Source: Pseudomonas lijiangensis
Lineage (GTDB): Bacteria; Pseudomonadota; Gammaproteobacteria; Pseudomonadales; Pseudomonadaceae
Assembly (NCBI RefSeq): GCF_018968705.1
Contig: NZ_CP076668.1
Span: 1,178,001 to 1,242,000 of the forward strand
Direction: 5' to 3'
DNA length: 64,000 nucleotides
Part shown: one piece after another, positions 9,021 to 18,190 of the stretch
Layout: every line of letters begins with the position of its first letter
How positions within the stretch are numbered: the stretch's first letter is position 1
Position numbers and translations under genes: made by a program
The notes under the pieces: generated by a model
Database searches by the model: none
The model's input: the letters and a program-made list of their open reading frames with translations, nothing else
What the model was told of the DNA's origin: nothing

Positions 9021-9773
9021 TCAGGCCGACTGCAATGGAATGAACATGTAGGACGTCGGGTCGCGGGTCGTTACCTCGGCACCTGCTCCATTCAGCGTGT
9101 TGATGACTTCCTGACCCGCCACATGAAATTCCCAGCCCGCATCGGACGAAACCGGCTCCGTGCGGGTGGTGACCTGCTCGATGGCGGCCGCAAAAGCCTG
9201 CATGTCCGGCAGGTAAGCCACAAACCCGTTGCCCTTGAGCGCAGTGGTGCGAATCCCCAATAGCTGACAGACCGACTGCTTGGTGGCGATCTCGTCCCGG
9301 TCGGCCTGACGCGATTGCTCGATCAGCGCCATCAGTTGAGTATCCACCAGCTTGTTGCCCACGATCAGGTCCGGACCCTGTTCCCAGGAGTGCGGCGGGC
9401 AGTCCTTGGCTTCAGGGCGCAGGGGAATGTGCGGATTGATTTCCATCGGGTAGATACGGCACACCAGCGGGCGGCGCTCGTAGATGCGGCAGAGGTTCTC
9501 GGCGTCAAGATTCCGGCAACGCCCGACGTTGTAGGCTGCGAAGGTGATTGCGACATAAGCCTGTGCAGAGCCGCTGCTCACCACCGTCGAACGGCGAGTG
9601 GCGTGGGTCAGTTGTTCCGGGGGAACACCATAACCATCACTCAGAAAGGCTTCGGTCAACACGATCACCGCACCGCCGTCAGCCGCCCACTGCGTGGCTT
9701 CGAGCAGAGTCAGGGGAACATGGTGATCGGTGCAGCAACCGCCGCAACCTACGCAGGAAAACTGAGTGTTCAT
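9021..9773 (-). CDS. YkgJ-type cysteine-cluster protein
   Basis: A 250-residue protein with the cysteine cluster of the YkgJ (CxxCxxCC) family, proposed to bind a metal or Fe-S centre. The N-terminus has FSCVGCGGCCTDHHVPL at residues 5-21; later Cys occur in GRCRNLDAENLCRIYERRPLVCRIYP, the second part of the cluster. The rest, with EAKDCPPHSWEQG, looks like a soluble alpha/beta protein. No signal peptide. The biochemical role of the family is not established. Confidence 0.8.
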   Translation of the reverse strand: MNTQFSCVGCGGCCTDHHVPLTLLEATQWAADGGAVIVLTEAFLSDGYGVPPEQLTHATRRSTVVSSGSAQAYVAITFAAYNVGRCRNLDAENLCRIYERRPLVCRIYPMEINPHIPLRPEAKDCPPHSWEQGPDLIVGNKLVDTQLMALIEQSRQADRDEIATKQSVCQLLGIRTTALKGNGFVAYLPDMQAFAAAIEQVTTRTEPVSSDAGWEFHVAGQEVINTLNGAGAEVTTRDPTSYMFIPLQSA

Positions 9774-9874
9774 TGTTTCGATAACCCGTTCAGGATAGGT
9801 GCCAGGACCGACAGCGAGTTGCTGTCAGTCACGACCTGGACAGGTAGCGAAGCAAATTATGCGCCAGCGCCGCC

Positions 9875-10189
9875 TCACTTGAGTGGGAGGCTATCCCATT
9901 CGGTCACGCTGGCCTGTCGGCTTTTACGGTTGTACAGACACAGCTCGGTGCCCTTGCGATTGTTCATGTGCTTCTGGGGATAGCGGCCTTGCAACAGCAG
10001 GGCACTGTAGCCAACCCGGTCATCGAACAGGGCGTTGCTGCCAACGGGTTTGCTGTCCTTGAGCTGGCTGGCCTTGAGGCAACTGTCGAGCATGGCCTTG
10101 TCCAGAGCGTTCCAGGCTTGCGGGGTGGCAGCGTTGGCCTGGCCGGCAATTGCCCAGAGGATTATCGGCAGCGCGATAAGTGATTTCAT
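9875..10189 (-). CDS. Small secreted hypothetical protein
   Basis: A 104-residue exported protein. The ATG at 10189 opens a clear signal peptide (MKSLIALPIILWAIAGQANA, then ATPQAW). The mature 84 residues contain two Cys (DSCLKA and TELCLY) that could form one disulphide, and a basic C-terminal half (MNNRKG, YNRKSRQ). No family recognised. It is on the same strand as the acetyltransferase and cheV genes upstream and may be cotranscribed with them. Confidence 0.65.
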   Translation of the reverse strand: MKSLIALPIILWAIAGQANAATPQAWNALDKAMLDSCLKASQLKDSKPVGSNALFDDRVGYSALLLQGRYPQKHMNNRKGTELCLYNRKSRQASVTEWDSLPLK

Positions 10190-10227
10190 GATGGGCCTCC
10201 ACACTATCGGGAGTCGATTATGCCCGA

Positions 10228-10689
10228 TCAGGCCCCTTCGATTGCCGAACGCCGGACGTAGGACATGTCCATTTTTTCGTACAACTGCCGCGCCGTCAGA
10301 TTGTTTTCCATGACCAGCAGGTCGACCCTGGGTTCGCCGCGTTGGCGCAGGTGGCTGAACAGCAGTGTCAGCAAGGCCATGGCGACACCCTGGCGTCGGG
10401 CGCGTGGGTGAACCACCAGATCCTTGATGAAGGCGCTGGTCCAGCAGGTAATTACGCCGACCGGTCCTTGATCGTCCACGGCAACGAAGCACAGCCCGGT
10501 ATCGAACTCGGGGTCATGTTCGAAAGCGTTCACCCAACGGGAATAGTCCGGCACGCTTCCGCTGCCATCCTGATAACCCAGGCTGAGCAGACGATGAATT
10601 TCGGGGGCTTGATCGAGAGAGAAGGGTATGGGGCGGATGGCAGCAGGCCAGTGTGGTTCAGGTGCCGGCTGCCCGAGGTCCCGACGCAT
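10228..10689 (-). CDS. GNAT family N-acetyltransferase
   Basis: Acetyl-CoA dependent acetyltransferase of 153 residues with unknown substrate. The GNAT core is visible: CFVAVDDQGPVGVITCWTS (beta 2-4), then KDLVVHPRARRQGVAMALL with the acetyl-CoA pyrophosphate-binding loop RRQGVA, and LLVMENNLTARQLYEKMDM at the C-terminus. The ATG at 10689 is preferred because longer starts would run into the stop region of cheV. No strong ribosome binding site is seen. Confidence 0.85.
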   Translation of the reverse strand: MRRDLGQPAPEPHWPAAIRPIPFSLDQAPEIHRLLSLGYQDGSGSVPDYSRWVNAFEHDPEFDTGLCFVAVDDQGPVGVITCWTSAFIKDLVVHPRARRQGVAMALLTLLFSHLRQRGEPRVDLLVMENNLTARQLYEKMDMSYVRRSAIEGA

Positions 10690-10754
10690 CAACCAGTAAT
10701 GCCGGGTTGAGGCGTCGGTCCTTGAAGGGCCTTTGGAGCAGGGCGTTCTGCGAA

Positions 10755-11654
10755 TCAGTTGCCCTGGGCCATGACTGTGTGTGCCGCCTCGATCAGGCAT
10801 CTGGTCAACTCGGGGGACGAGAACTTGGTCAGCACGGCATTGGCGCCGGCCAGCTTGGCTTTTTCGCCGTTCATTGCGCTGTCCAGAGAGGTGTGCAGCA
10901 GGATGTACAGGTCCTGGAAGTCCGGGGTTTCACGCAAGGTCCGGGTCAGGGCGTAGCCATCCATCTCGGACATTTCGATGTCAGAGACCACGATGTTGAT
11001 CTGCGCCGGGGTGCCTTGCAGTTCCAGCAGGACATCGATGGCTTCCTTGGCGCTGCGGGCCGTGTGGCATTCCAGGCCAAGGTTGCGCAAGGTGATGATC
11101 GACTGCTGCAACGCGACCTGGCTGTCGTCGACTACCAGAATCCGCGACTGGGACAGAGCCATGACGTCTTCGGCAGGCAACTCGTCGGACTGCACGACGA
11201 TTTGTGCCGGCGCGATGCCGTGAATCACTTTTTCGATATCCAGCACTTGTACCAGAACGCCATCGACCTGAGTGACACCGGTGATGAACGACCGGCCGCT
11301 GGAACCGAAAGGCGGTGGACGAATGTCGGTGGTCAGGCAGTGGACGATCTTGCTCACCGCCTGCACATGCAGACCCTGCTTGGAACGGCTGACGTCAGTG
11401 ACGATCAGGCAGCCGCCATCGGGATCGGCCAGCGGGCGCTCGCCAATGGCACGGCTGAGGTCGATCACCGACAGAGAGGCACCGCGCAGTGTCGCGACAC
11501 CTTTGACGTGCGGGTGGGACTCGGGCAGGTGAGTCAGGGGCGGGCAGGGAATGATTTCACTGACCTTGAGCAGATTGATCGCCATCAGCTTGCCGCTACG
11601 TAACGTGAACAGCAGCAGCGAAAGTGAATCTGCTCGGACGTTCTTGGGTGACAT
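10755..11654 (-). CDS. cheV: Chemotaxis coupling protein CheV
   Basis: CheV of 299 residues: an N-terminal CheW-like domain (about 1-160, LFTLRSGKLMAINLLKVSEI and HPHVKGVATLRGASLSVIDL) that couples chemoreceptors to CheA, and a C-terminal receiver domain (about 175-299). The receiver shows the acidic pair in ILVVDDSQ, the phospho-acceptor Asp in VVSDIEMSEMDG and Lys in VLTKFSSP. The ATG at 11654 is preceded by AGAAGG at a good distance. No other chemotaxis gene is adjacent, as is usual for orphan cheV genes in Pseudomonas. Confidence 0.93.
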   Translation of the reverse strand: MSPKNVRADSLSLLLFTLRSGKLMAINLLKVSEIIPCPPLTHLPESHPHVKGVATLRGASLSVIDLSRAIGERPLADPDGGCLIVTDVSRSKQGLHVQAVSKIVHCLTTDIRPPPFGSSGRSFITGVTQVDGVLVQVLDIEKVIHGIAPAQIVVQSDELPAEDVMALSQSRILVVDDSQVALQQSIITLRNLGLECHTARSAKEAIDVLLELQGTPAQINIVVSDIEMSEMDGYALTRTLRETPDFQDLYILLHTSLDSAMNGEKAKLAGANAVLTKFSSPELTRCLIEAAHTVMAQGN

Positions 11655-12251
11655 AAAAACCTTCTGGCTATAGGTGTTCGTCGCTGAGAGGCGCAAAACA
11701 ACTTTCAGTGACAGGCTATCGGCTCGCGACAGGCTGGCTTTAGGCTAACGGCCGCAGCATTGAAGGCCTGTGTGTTCGGTCACTCTTCTTGAAAAGTGAT
11801 TTTCACTTCGTGCAGGATTGTTTTCGGCCGCAAGAGCGGGGGGCGCAATACTGGCAGTTTGATTTGTTTGACGTCAAACGGTTGATTGCGTCACAGAACG
11901 AAAGAGAATTACCGATTGTGTCTTTTATGCGCCCCCGTCTGTGTCCCGGGTTTGCCCTGCGGTAAACTGTCGCACTTCTCTTTCCGGGTACCTGGGTGCG
12001 ACAAAAAGACGCATCCTTCTATATATAAGGAAGAGATCTGTTTTTTGCGCCTCTGTGCTCCACCACCTCCCTCGTGCCGAAGGAACCATCCGGTTGGCAA
12101 ATCCATCCGTATGGCGGACAGGCGCTTGAGTTGGCAGGGACGAGAGACGAATATCGCGCACCATCCGCCAGCGGGTATTTACTCGCGATCAGTCCCGCAG
12201 GTGCCTGCGCTGGCCCGGCGCACCTGCACACCATTTCGATAAGGTAAGTGA
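11655..12251. promoter_or_regulatory. Intergenic region between cheV and dsbB with a perfect 14-bp palindrome
   Basis: No gene is supported in these 597 bp. The region separates divergent cheV and dsbB. It contains a perfect 14-bp palindrome GTTTGACGTCAAAC at 11866-11879, a possible operator, and a 7-bp inverted repeat GTCGCAC/GTGCGAC (11969-11975, 11996-12002) with a 20-nt loop and no T-run, so it is not a terminator. An AT-rich stretch TATATATAAGG lies near 12020. Confidence 0.45.
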
Positions 12252-12761
12252 ATGAGCGACAACACGTTGTACCTGAGACGCGAAAAGCGTTTTCTGGTCT
12301 TGCTGGGAATCATCTGCCTGTCCCTGATCGGCGGCGCCCTGTACATGCAGATCGTGCTGGGCGAGGCGCCTTGCCCGCTGTGCATCCTGCAGCGCTATGC
12401 CTTGCTGTTCATCGCCATCTTCGCTTTCATCGGCGCCGCCATGCCGGGCCGTCGCAGCATCACGGTGATGGAAACCCTGGTCACCCTCAGCGCCCTGGGC
12501 GGTATCGCGGCTGCCGGCCACCATGTCTACACCCTGGCGCATCCGGCAGTGAGCTGCGGCATCGACACCCTGCAGCCCATCGTCGACGGTCTGCCCCTGG
12601 CGTCGCTTTTCCCGCTGGTATTTCAGGTCAGCGGTTTCTGCTCCACACCCTATCCGCCCGTCTTGGGGTTGTCATTGGCCCAGTGGGCTCTGATAGCATT
12701 CGTTCTGACCGCTGTTCTGGTCCCGATTGGCGTCATTCGCAATCGTCGTAGACCTTACTGA
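12252..12761 (+). CDS. dsbB: Disulfide bond formation protein DsbB
   Basis: Inner-membrane protein of 169 residues that reoxidises DsbA and passes electrons to quinone. Four membrane helices are visible (about 14-32, 48-66, 72-90, 145-163). Both periplasmic Cys pairs are intact: C41-P-L-C44 in APCPLCILQRY, and C102 (SCGID) with C130 (SGFCSTPYPP). A terminator follows directly. It is next to the cyo operon, as seen in Pseudomonas, where both systems feed into the quinone pool. Confidence 0.93.
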   Translation: MSDNTLYLRREKRFLVLLGIICLSLIGGALYMQIVLGEAPCPLCILQRYALLFIAIFAFIGAAMPGRRSITVMETLVTLSALGGIAAAGHHVYTLAHPAVSCGIDTLQPIVDGLPLASLFPLVFQVSGFCSTPYPPVLGLSLAQWALIAFVLTAVLVPIGVIRNRRRPY

Positions 12762-12783
12762 ACGCAAGGGCTTTGATGGAAAA

Positions 12784-12810
12784 ATGCCTCGTTTTCACGA
12801 GGCATTTTTT
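12784..12810 (+). terminator. Rho-independent terminator of dsbB
   Basis: Stem ATGCCTCG (12784-12791) pairs with CGAGGCAT (12798-12805) around a TTTTCA loop and is followed by five T. Confidence 0.88.
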
Positions 12811-13227
12811 CTGGTTATAAAGATCAATGATTTGCGATTGTTGCAAGCTTTGAGATTAACTGTTACAAAATTAGGCATAGTCAATAAAAATTTACATATC
12901 TACAATCGCCAGCACTCATCGTCCAGCCAGGCTTGGCGATCAGAAATTTTGAGGCTCGGAGCGCCCTGTGCAGGCTAAACAGGCAGCGCAATGCTGGCCT
13001 CTGAGCGCGCAGGATCAGCGCGCGCAAGGCGATTGATCTGCGAAAGCAGGACAGTTTCCGGCGACTCAAAATAAGAATTCATAGCAAAACCCCCGGATTT
13101 GTCGTTTCGCAACAGAGCGTTTCGGCAGGTCCTTGTTCAATTTAAAAAAAGATGCCGGCACTGGCAGGGTAAAGTGTTGGCGGTCGAAACCCACTGCACC
13201 GCGCAAGCTGCTTTTAGAGGTCGTGAG
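12811..13227. promoter_or_regulatory. Upstream region of the cyo operon
   Basis: No gene is seen in this 417 bp region. It has an AT-rich block (about 12830-12905) that probably contains the cyo promoter, and an AGAGG ribosome binding site about 10 bases before the cyoA ATG. I looked for an Anr/Fnr-type TTGAT-N4-ATCAA site, which could be expected for an oxygen-regulated oxidase, and found no convincing match. Confidence 0.45.
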
Positions 13228-14169
13228 ATGAGTAAAACAAGGTACCCCAGGTTTTTTGGCTACTTGGCCCTGTTCAGCATGCTGTTGCTCAGCGGCTGTG
13301 ACGGCGTTCCTCTGCTCGATCCGAAAGGGCAGGTGGGTATCGAACAACGGAACCTGATCATCATCGCCACGCTGCTGATGCTGATCGTGGTCATCCCGGT
13401 CATCGTCCTGACCTTCGTCTTCGCCTGGAAGTATCGCGCGTCCAACAAGGCCGCCAAGTACACGCCCGACTGGTCGCACTCGACCAAGATCGAAGTCGCG
13501 GTCTGGGGTATCCCCATGATCCTGCTGGTCTTCCTGGGCTACTTCACCTACATCTCCACTCACTCGCTGGACCCGTACCGTCCGCTTGAGTCCGACGTCA
13601 AGCCTGTGACCATCCAGGTTGTCGCGCTGGACTGGAAATGGGTGTTCATTTATCCGGAACAAGGCATCGCCACGGTCAACAAGATCGTCTTCCCTGCCAA
13701 TACCCCGATCAATTTCCAGGTTACATCCGACTCGGTAATGAACTCGTTCTTCATTCCAGGCCTGGGTGGCCAGATCTACGCAATGGCTGGCATGCACACC
13801 AAGCTGCATCTGATCGCCAACGAAAACCACGAGTTCAACGGTATCTCGGCCAACTACAGTGGCGCGGGCTTCACCGGCATGAAGTTCAAGGCTATCGCCA
13901 CCAGCCAGGCTGATTTCGATGCCTGGATCAACGAAGTCAAGAGTTCACCTAAACAGCTTGGTGCTGCTGAATACGCTGAACTGGCCAAACCTAGCGAACG
14001 CAATCCCGTCGAACTTTATTCCACGGTTACTCCGAACCTGTTCCAGATCATCATCGACAAGTATGAAGGTATGAACCCAGGCAAGAAGCTTATCCCTGGT
14101 GAGAAAGAAGTCGCTGGTGCCGAAGGTGCGGAAAAGGGCAAAAATTCAGCTGCTGGGGCAGAGGAGTAA
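13228..14169 (+). CDS. cyoA: Cytochrome bo3 ubiquinol oxidase subunit II
   Basis: CyoA of 313 residues, a subunit of the proton-pumping quinol oxidase. The ATG at 13228 follows AGAGG and opens a lipoprotein signal with the lipobox LLLSGC, lipidated Cys at residue 24. Two membrane helices follow (IIIATLLMLIVVIPVIVLTF and ILLVFLGYFTYIST). The periplasmic cupredoxin-like domain (VVALDWKWVFIYPEQGIA, SVMNSFFIPGLGGQIYAM) lacks the CuA ligands, as expected for a quinol oxidase. The C-terminal 25 residues are Ala/Glu/Lys-rich and variable. First gene of cyoABCDE. Confidence 0.96.
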   Translation: MSKTRYPRFFGYLALFSMLLLSGCDGVPLLDPKGQVGIEQRNLIIIATLLMLIVVIPVIVLTFVFAWKYRASNKAAKYTPDWSHSTKIEVAVWGIPMILLVFLGYFTYISTHSLDPYRPLESDVKPVTIQVVALDWKWVFIYPEQGIATVNKIVFPANTPINFQVTSDSVMNSFFIPGLGGQIYAMAGMHTKLHLIANENHEFNGISANYSGAGFTGMKFKAIATSQADFDAWINEVKSSPKQLGAAEYAELAKPSERNPVELYSTVTPNLFQIIIDKYEGMNPGKKLIPGEKEVAGAEGAEKGKNSAAGAEE

Positions 14170-14172
14170 ACG

Positions 14173-16185
14173 ATGTTAGGTAAATTAAGTTGGGAATCGG
14201 TACCGTTCCACGAGCCGATAGTCATGGTGACCCTTGCCATGATCGCGCTCGGTGGTCTGGGTGTGGTCGGGGCGATCACTTACTTCAAGAAGTGGTCCTA
14301 CCTGTGGACTGAGTGGCTGACTTCCGTCGACCACAAGAAAATCGGCGTGATGTACATCATCGTTGCCATGGTCATGCTGCTGCGCGGCTTTGCCGACGCG
14401 ATCATGATGCGTGCACAACTGGCCATGGCCCAGAACGGTGCCGAAGGCTTCCTGCCGCCTGAACACTATGACCAGATCTTCACCGCTCACGGTGTGATCA
14501 TGATCATCTTCATGGCGATGCCGTTCTTCACCGGCCTGATGAACATCGTTCTGCCGCTGCAGATCGGTGCTCGTGACGTTGCCTTCCCGTTCCTGAACTC
14601 CCTCAGCTTCTGGCTGCTGGTAGCGGGCATGCTGCTGATCAACATCTCCCTGGGTGTCGGCGAGTTCGCCAAGACCGGCTGGGTTGCGTATCCGCCGTTG
14701 TCGGGTCTGCAATACAGTCCTGGAGTCGGTGTCGATTACTACATCTGGGCGCTACAGCTATCAGGGCTAGGTACGACACTTACGGGCGTCAACTTCCTGG
14801 TTACCGTGCTGAAGATGCGTACCCCTGGCATGAAACTGATGGACATGCCGATCTTCACCTGGACCTGCACCTGGGCAAACATCCTGATCGTGGCTTCGTT
14901 CCCGATCCTGACCGCTACCCTGGCGTTGCTGACCCTCGACCGTTACCTGGACTTCCACATCTTCACGAACGAAATGGGCGGTAACCCCATGATGTACGTG
15001 AACCTGTTCTGGGCATGGGGTCACCCTGAGGTTTACATCCTGATTCTGCCTGCGTTCGGTGTCTTCTCCGAAGTCATCTCGACGTTCTCGGGCAAGCGTC
15101 TGTTCGGCCACAAGTCGATGATCTTCGCTTCCGGCGCGATCTGTGTACTGGGCTTCATGGTATGGCTGCACCACTTCTTCACCATGGGTGCGGGCGCCAA
15201 CGTCAACGCCTTCTTCGGTCTGGCGACGATGCTCATCGCGATACCGACGGGTGTGAAGCTATTCAACTGGCTGTTCACCATCTACCAGGGTCGTCTGCGC
15301 TTCACCGCGCCAGTACTCTGGACCCTGGGCTTCATGGTTACCTTCTCGATCGGCGGCATGACCGGCGTTCTGCTGGCAATCCCGGGTGCTGACTTCGTAC
15401 TGCACAACAGCCTGTTCGTAATCGCTCACTTCCACAACGTCATCATCGGCGGTGCGGTATTCGGTTACATCGCCGGCTTCGCGTTCTGGTTCCCTAAAGC
15501 GTTCGGTTTCACCCTGAACGAGAAGTGGGGCAAGGCAGCGTTCTGGTTCTGGATCAGCGGCTTCTTCGTTGCATTCATGCCTCTGTACGCGCTGGGCTTC
15601 CTGGGTATGACCCGTCGCCTGAACGCTACCGACATGCCTGAGTGGAACATCTACCTGAACGTTGCTCTGTTCGGTGCATTCCTGATCGCAGCCGGTATCG
15701 CTTCGCAGCTGATCCAGTTGTTCGTCAGTATCCGTGACCGCAACAAGAACCGCGATCTGACCGGTGACCCATGGAATGGCCACACTCTGGAGTGGTCCAC
15801 TTCTTCGCCACCACCGTTCTACAACTTTGCCGAGCTGCCTGAGGCAAAAGACATCGACGCATTCACGGACGCCAAGCGTGCCGGTACCGCCTACAAGGTT
15901 CCTGCTCACTACTCGGCTATCCACATGCCTAACAACACGGCGACCGGCCTGTACATGGGTCTGCTGTTGACCGTCTTCGGCTTCGCGTTCATCTGGCACA
16001 TCTGGTGGCTGGTGGGTGCAAGTCTGGTAGCGACCATTGCTGTCTTCGTTGTTCACGCTGCACGTGACGACCAGGGCTACATGGTTCCTGCTGAAGATGT
16101 AGCGCGTATTGAAGGTGAGCATCACAAGGTCCTGGCGGCCAACGGTGCATACACTCCTGTCAAGTCCTCGCTGGAACAGGTTTAA
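14173..16185 (+). CDS. cyoB: Cytochrome bo3 ubiquinol oxidase subunit I
   Basis: Catalytic subunit of 670 residues with 15 membrane helices. It holds low-spin heme b, high-spin heme o3 and CuB. Landmarks: [15 protein letters not shown] (heme ligand His), [15 protein letters not shown] (CuB ligand His cross-linked to Tyr, with the K-channel), HHFFTMG (CuB ligands) and [10 protein letters not shown] (heme ligands). The quinol-oxidase N-terminal extension and the C-terminal helices are present. It reduces oxygen to water with ubiquinol and pumps protons. 3 bp after cyoA, 2 bp before cyoC. Confidence 0.97.
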   Translation: MLGKLSWESVPFHEPIVMVTLAMIALGGLGVVGAITYFKKWSYLWTEWLTSVDHKKIGVMYIIVAMVMLLRGFADAIMMRAQLAMAQNGAEGFLPPEHYDQIFTAHGVIMIIFMAMPFFTGLMNIVLPLQIGARDVAFPFLNSLSFWLLVAGMLLINISLGVGEFAKTGWVAYPPLSGLQYSPGVGVDYYIWALQLSGLGTTLTGVNFLVTVLKMRTPGMKLMDMPIFTWTCTWANILIVASFPILTATLALLTLDRYLDFHIFTNEMGGNPMMYVNLFWAWGHPEVYILILPAFGVFSEVISTFSGKRLFGHKSMIFASGAICVLGFMVWLHHFFTMGAGANVNAFFGLATMLIAIPTGVKLFNWLFTIYQGRLRFTAPVLWTLGFMVTFSIGGMTGVLLAIPGADFVLHNSLFVIAHFHNVIIGGAVFGYIAGFAFWFPKAFGFTLNEKWGKAAFWFWISGFFVAFMPLYALGFLGMTRRLNATDMPEWNIYLNVALFGAFLIAAGIASQLIQLFVSIRDRNKNRDLTGDPWNGHTLEWSTSSPPPFYNFAELPEAKDIDAFTDAKRAGTAYKVPAHYSAIHMPNNTATGLYMGLLLTVFGFAFIWHIWWLVGASLVATIAVFVVHAARDDQGYMVPAEDVARIEGEHHKVLAANGAYTPVKSSLEQV

Positions 16186-16187
16186 AC

Positions 16188-16817
16188 ATGTCAAATATTG
16201 CTATCAACTCCGGAGCCCACGGTCATGACGCTCATGACCATGGGCATGACGATCACCACGACAGCGGTGGAATGACGGTCTACGGCTTCTGGCTGTACCT
16301 GATGACCGACTGCGTGTTGTTCGCATCGTTCTTCGCGGTCTACGCCGTGATGGTCAACAGTGTCGCGGGCGGCCCGTCGGGCCAGGACATCTTCCTGCTG
16401 CCTTTCGTGGCTGTGGAAACCGCGTTCCTGTTGGTCAGTAGTATCACTTACGGCTTCGCCATGCTGGCGCTGTACAAAGGCAAGAAAAGTCAGGTGCTGG
16501 GCTGGTTGGCTCTGACTTTCCTGTGCGGTGCTGCGTTTATCGCCATGGAAGTCTATGAGTTCCATCACCTGATCCACGAAGGCTACGGTCCTAGCCGCAG
16601 CGGCTTCCTGTCGGCGTTCTTCGCCCTGGTCGGCCTGCACGGTCTGCACGTAACCAGCGGTCTGATCTGGATGGGTATCATGATGTATCAGGTCCAGAAA
16701 AAGGGCCTGACCAACACCAACAAGACCCGCCTGAGCTGCCTGAGCCTGTTCTGGCACTTCCTGGACGTGGTCTGGATCGGTGTGTTCACTATCGTCTACC
16801 TGATGGGAGCCCTGTAA
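16188..16817 (+). CDS. cyoC: Cytochrome bo3 ubiquinol oxidase subunit III
   Basis: Membrane subunit of 209 residues. The N-terminus is His/Asp-rich ([20 protein letters not shown]), a variable cytosolic stretch. Five membrane helices follow, with the family motifs [33 protein letters not shown] and [14 protein letters not shown], and [16 protein letters not shown] near the end. It stabilises the oxidase core. It ends directly against cyoD (no spacer). Confidence 0.96.
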   Translation: MSNIAINSGAHGHDAHDHGHDDHHDSGGMTVYGFWLYLMTDCVLFASFFAVYAVMVNSVAGGPSGQDIFLLPFVAVETAFLLVSSITYGFAMLALYKGKKSQVLGWLALTFLCGAAFIAMEVYEFHHLIHEGYGPSRSGFLSAFFALVGLHGLHVTSGLIWMGIMMYQVQKKGLTNTNKTRLSCLSLFWHFLDVVWIGVFTIVYLMGAL

Positions 16818-17150
16818 ATGGCGAATTCACATCATCCAGCTGAAGACAATAGCCACGGTTCCGTGAAGTCGTACATCATCGGTTTCGTGCTGTCGATCAT
16901 CCTGACTGCCATCCCGTTCGCCCTGGTCATGTCCCCGGTTCTGCCGAAAGACCTGACCATCGCGATCATCCTGGCCTTTGCGATCGTCCAGATCCTGGTG
17001 CACCTGCATTACTTCCTGCACCTGGACTTCACGAGTGCGCAACGTAACAACGTGCTGGCGTTTGCCTTCACCGCGTTGGTTATCGTGCTGCTGGTCGGCC
17101 TGTCGCTGTGGATCATTTTCAGTATCCATCGCGAAATGATGGCGCATTGA
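16818..17150 (+). CDS. cyoD: Cytochrome bo3 ubiquinol oxidase subunit IV
   Basis: Small membrane subunit of 110 residues with three helices (about 17-37, 44-64, 77-99) and the family signature [15 protein letters not shown]. It assists assembly of the binuclear centre. The start codon follows the cyoC stop immediately, suggesting coupled translation. Confidence 0.95.
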   Translation: MANSHHPAEDNSHGSVKSYIIGFVLSIILTAIPFALVMSPVLPKDLTIAIILAFAIVQILVHLHYFLHLDFTSAQRNNVLAFAFTALVIVLLVGLSLWIIFSIHREMMAH

Positions 17151-17160
17151 GGAATACCAG

Positions 17161-18048
17161 ATGTCCCTGAAGCACTTTATCCAAATCACCAAGCCGGGGA
17201 TCATTTTCGGTAACGTGCTTTCGGTGGCAGGTGGCTTTTTTCTGGCTTCCAAGGGTGATATCGATTTCATCGTGTTTCTTGCGGCGGTAATCGGTACCTC
17301 CCTGGTCGTAGCGTCAGGTTGCGTATTCAACAACTGCATCGATCGTGATATCGACCAGCGCATGGAGCGGACTCGCAACCGTGTGCTGGTGCAGGGCCTG
17401 GTGTCCATCAAGCTTGCACTGCTGTATGCCACGATTCTGGGCATCGCCGGTGTCAGCCTGCTGTACACCTACGCCAACCCTCTGGCTGCCTTGCTGGGCG
17501 TGATCGGTTTCGTGATTTACGTGGGCTTCTACAGCCTGTACTTCAAGCGTAAATCCGTACACGGCACCCTGATCGGCAGCCTGTCGGGGGCCATGCCTCC
17601 GGTGATTGGCTACTGCGCTGTAAGCAACAGCTTCGATTTCGCGGCATGGACGCTACTGGTGATGTTCAGCCTGTGGCAGATGCCGCACTCGTATGCGATC
17701 GCGATCTTTCGTTTCAACGACTATCGTGCAGCGAAGATTCCGGTTCTGCCGGTCAAGCGCGGCATTCTGGTCACCAAGCGTCACATCCTGCTCTACATCC
17801 TGGCGTTCCTCGTAGCGACCCTGATGTTGACTTTCGGCGGTTACGCGGGTCTGAACTACCTCGCTGTTGCAGCGGGCATGGGCATGTACTGGTTGTACAT
17901 GGCCTGGAAGGGCTACAAGGCTGCGGACGATACTGTCTGGGCCCGCAAGCTGTTCGTGTTCTCCATCTTCACCATCACCGCCCTGAGCGTGATGATGTCG
18001 GTGGACTTTCAGGTAACGAAAGAGTTGTTGGTGACCTACGCCTTCTGA
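17161..18048 (+). CDS. cyoE: Protoheme IX farnesyltransferase (heme O synthase)
   Basis: Membrane prenyltransferase of 295 residues of the UbiA superfamily. It adds farnesyl to heme b to make heme o for CyoB. Conserved motifs: [11 protein letters not shown] in the first helix, [18 protein letters not shown] (first Asp-rich motif, about 60-77) and [18 protein letters not shown] (second motif region). About nine helices. Last gene of the operon, followed by a strong terminator. Confidence 0.96.
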   Translation: MSLKHFIQITKPGIIFGNVLSVAGGFFLASKGDIDFIVFLAAVIGTSLVVASGCVFNNCIDRDIDQRMERTRNRVLVQGLVSIKLALLYATILGIAGVSLLYTYANPLAALLGVIGFVIYVGFYSLYFKRKSVHGTLIGSLSGAMPPVIGYCAVSNSFDFAAWTLLVMFSLWQMPHSYAIAIFRFNDYRAAKIPVLPVKRGILVTKRHILLYILAFLVATLMLTFGGYAGLNYLAVAAGMGMYWLYMAWKGYKAADDTVWARKLFVFSIFTITALSVMMSVDFQVTKELLVTYAF

Positions 18049-18070
18049 CTTGCACCTGAACCCGAAAAAC

Positions 18071-18102
18071 AAAACCCTGTCCCGAAAGGCACAGGGTTTT
18101 TT
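18071..18102 (+). terminator. Terminator of the cyo operon
   Basis: AAAACCCTGT (18071-18080) pairs with ACAGGGTTTT (18091-18100), loop CCCGAAAGGC, followed by further T. Confidence 0.88.
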
Positions 18103-18190
18103 ATTGGATGCTCACTTCAGTTCAAATGATCTGGCAGAATACGGCACAGGCCTGACTCATCCAGGCAGCGGCTAAACGAAAGAGGGCGTT

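Noticed and set aside
11969..12002. GTCGCAC/GTGCGAC hairpin as a terminator
   Set aside because: 20-nt loop and no T-run in either direction; no gene ends nearby.
11886..12242. 118-codon frame upstream of dsbB
   Set aside because: No ribosome binding site, unusual composition (many Pro, Arg, Cys) and frames open on both strands; non-coding.
12830..12905. Anr/Fnr box for the cyo operon
   Set aside because: No TTGAT-N4-ATCAA match of acceptable quality.
13066..13830. Long antisense frames across cyo, usher and other genes
   Set aside because: Typical of high-GC DNA; they overlap well-conserved genes on the other strand and have Arg/Gln/His-rich sequence with no family match.
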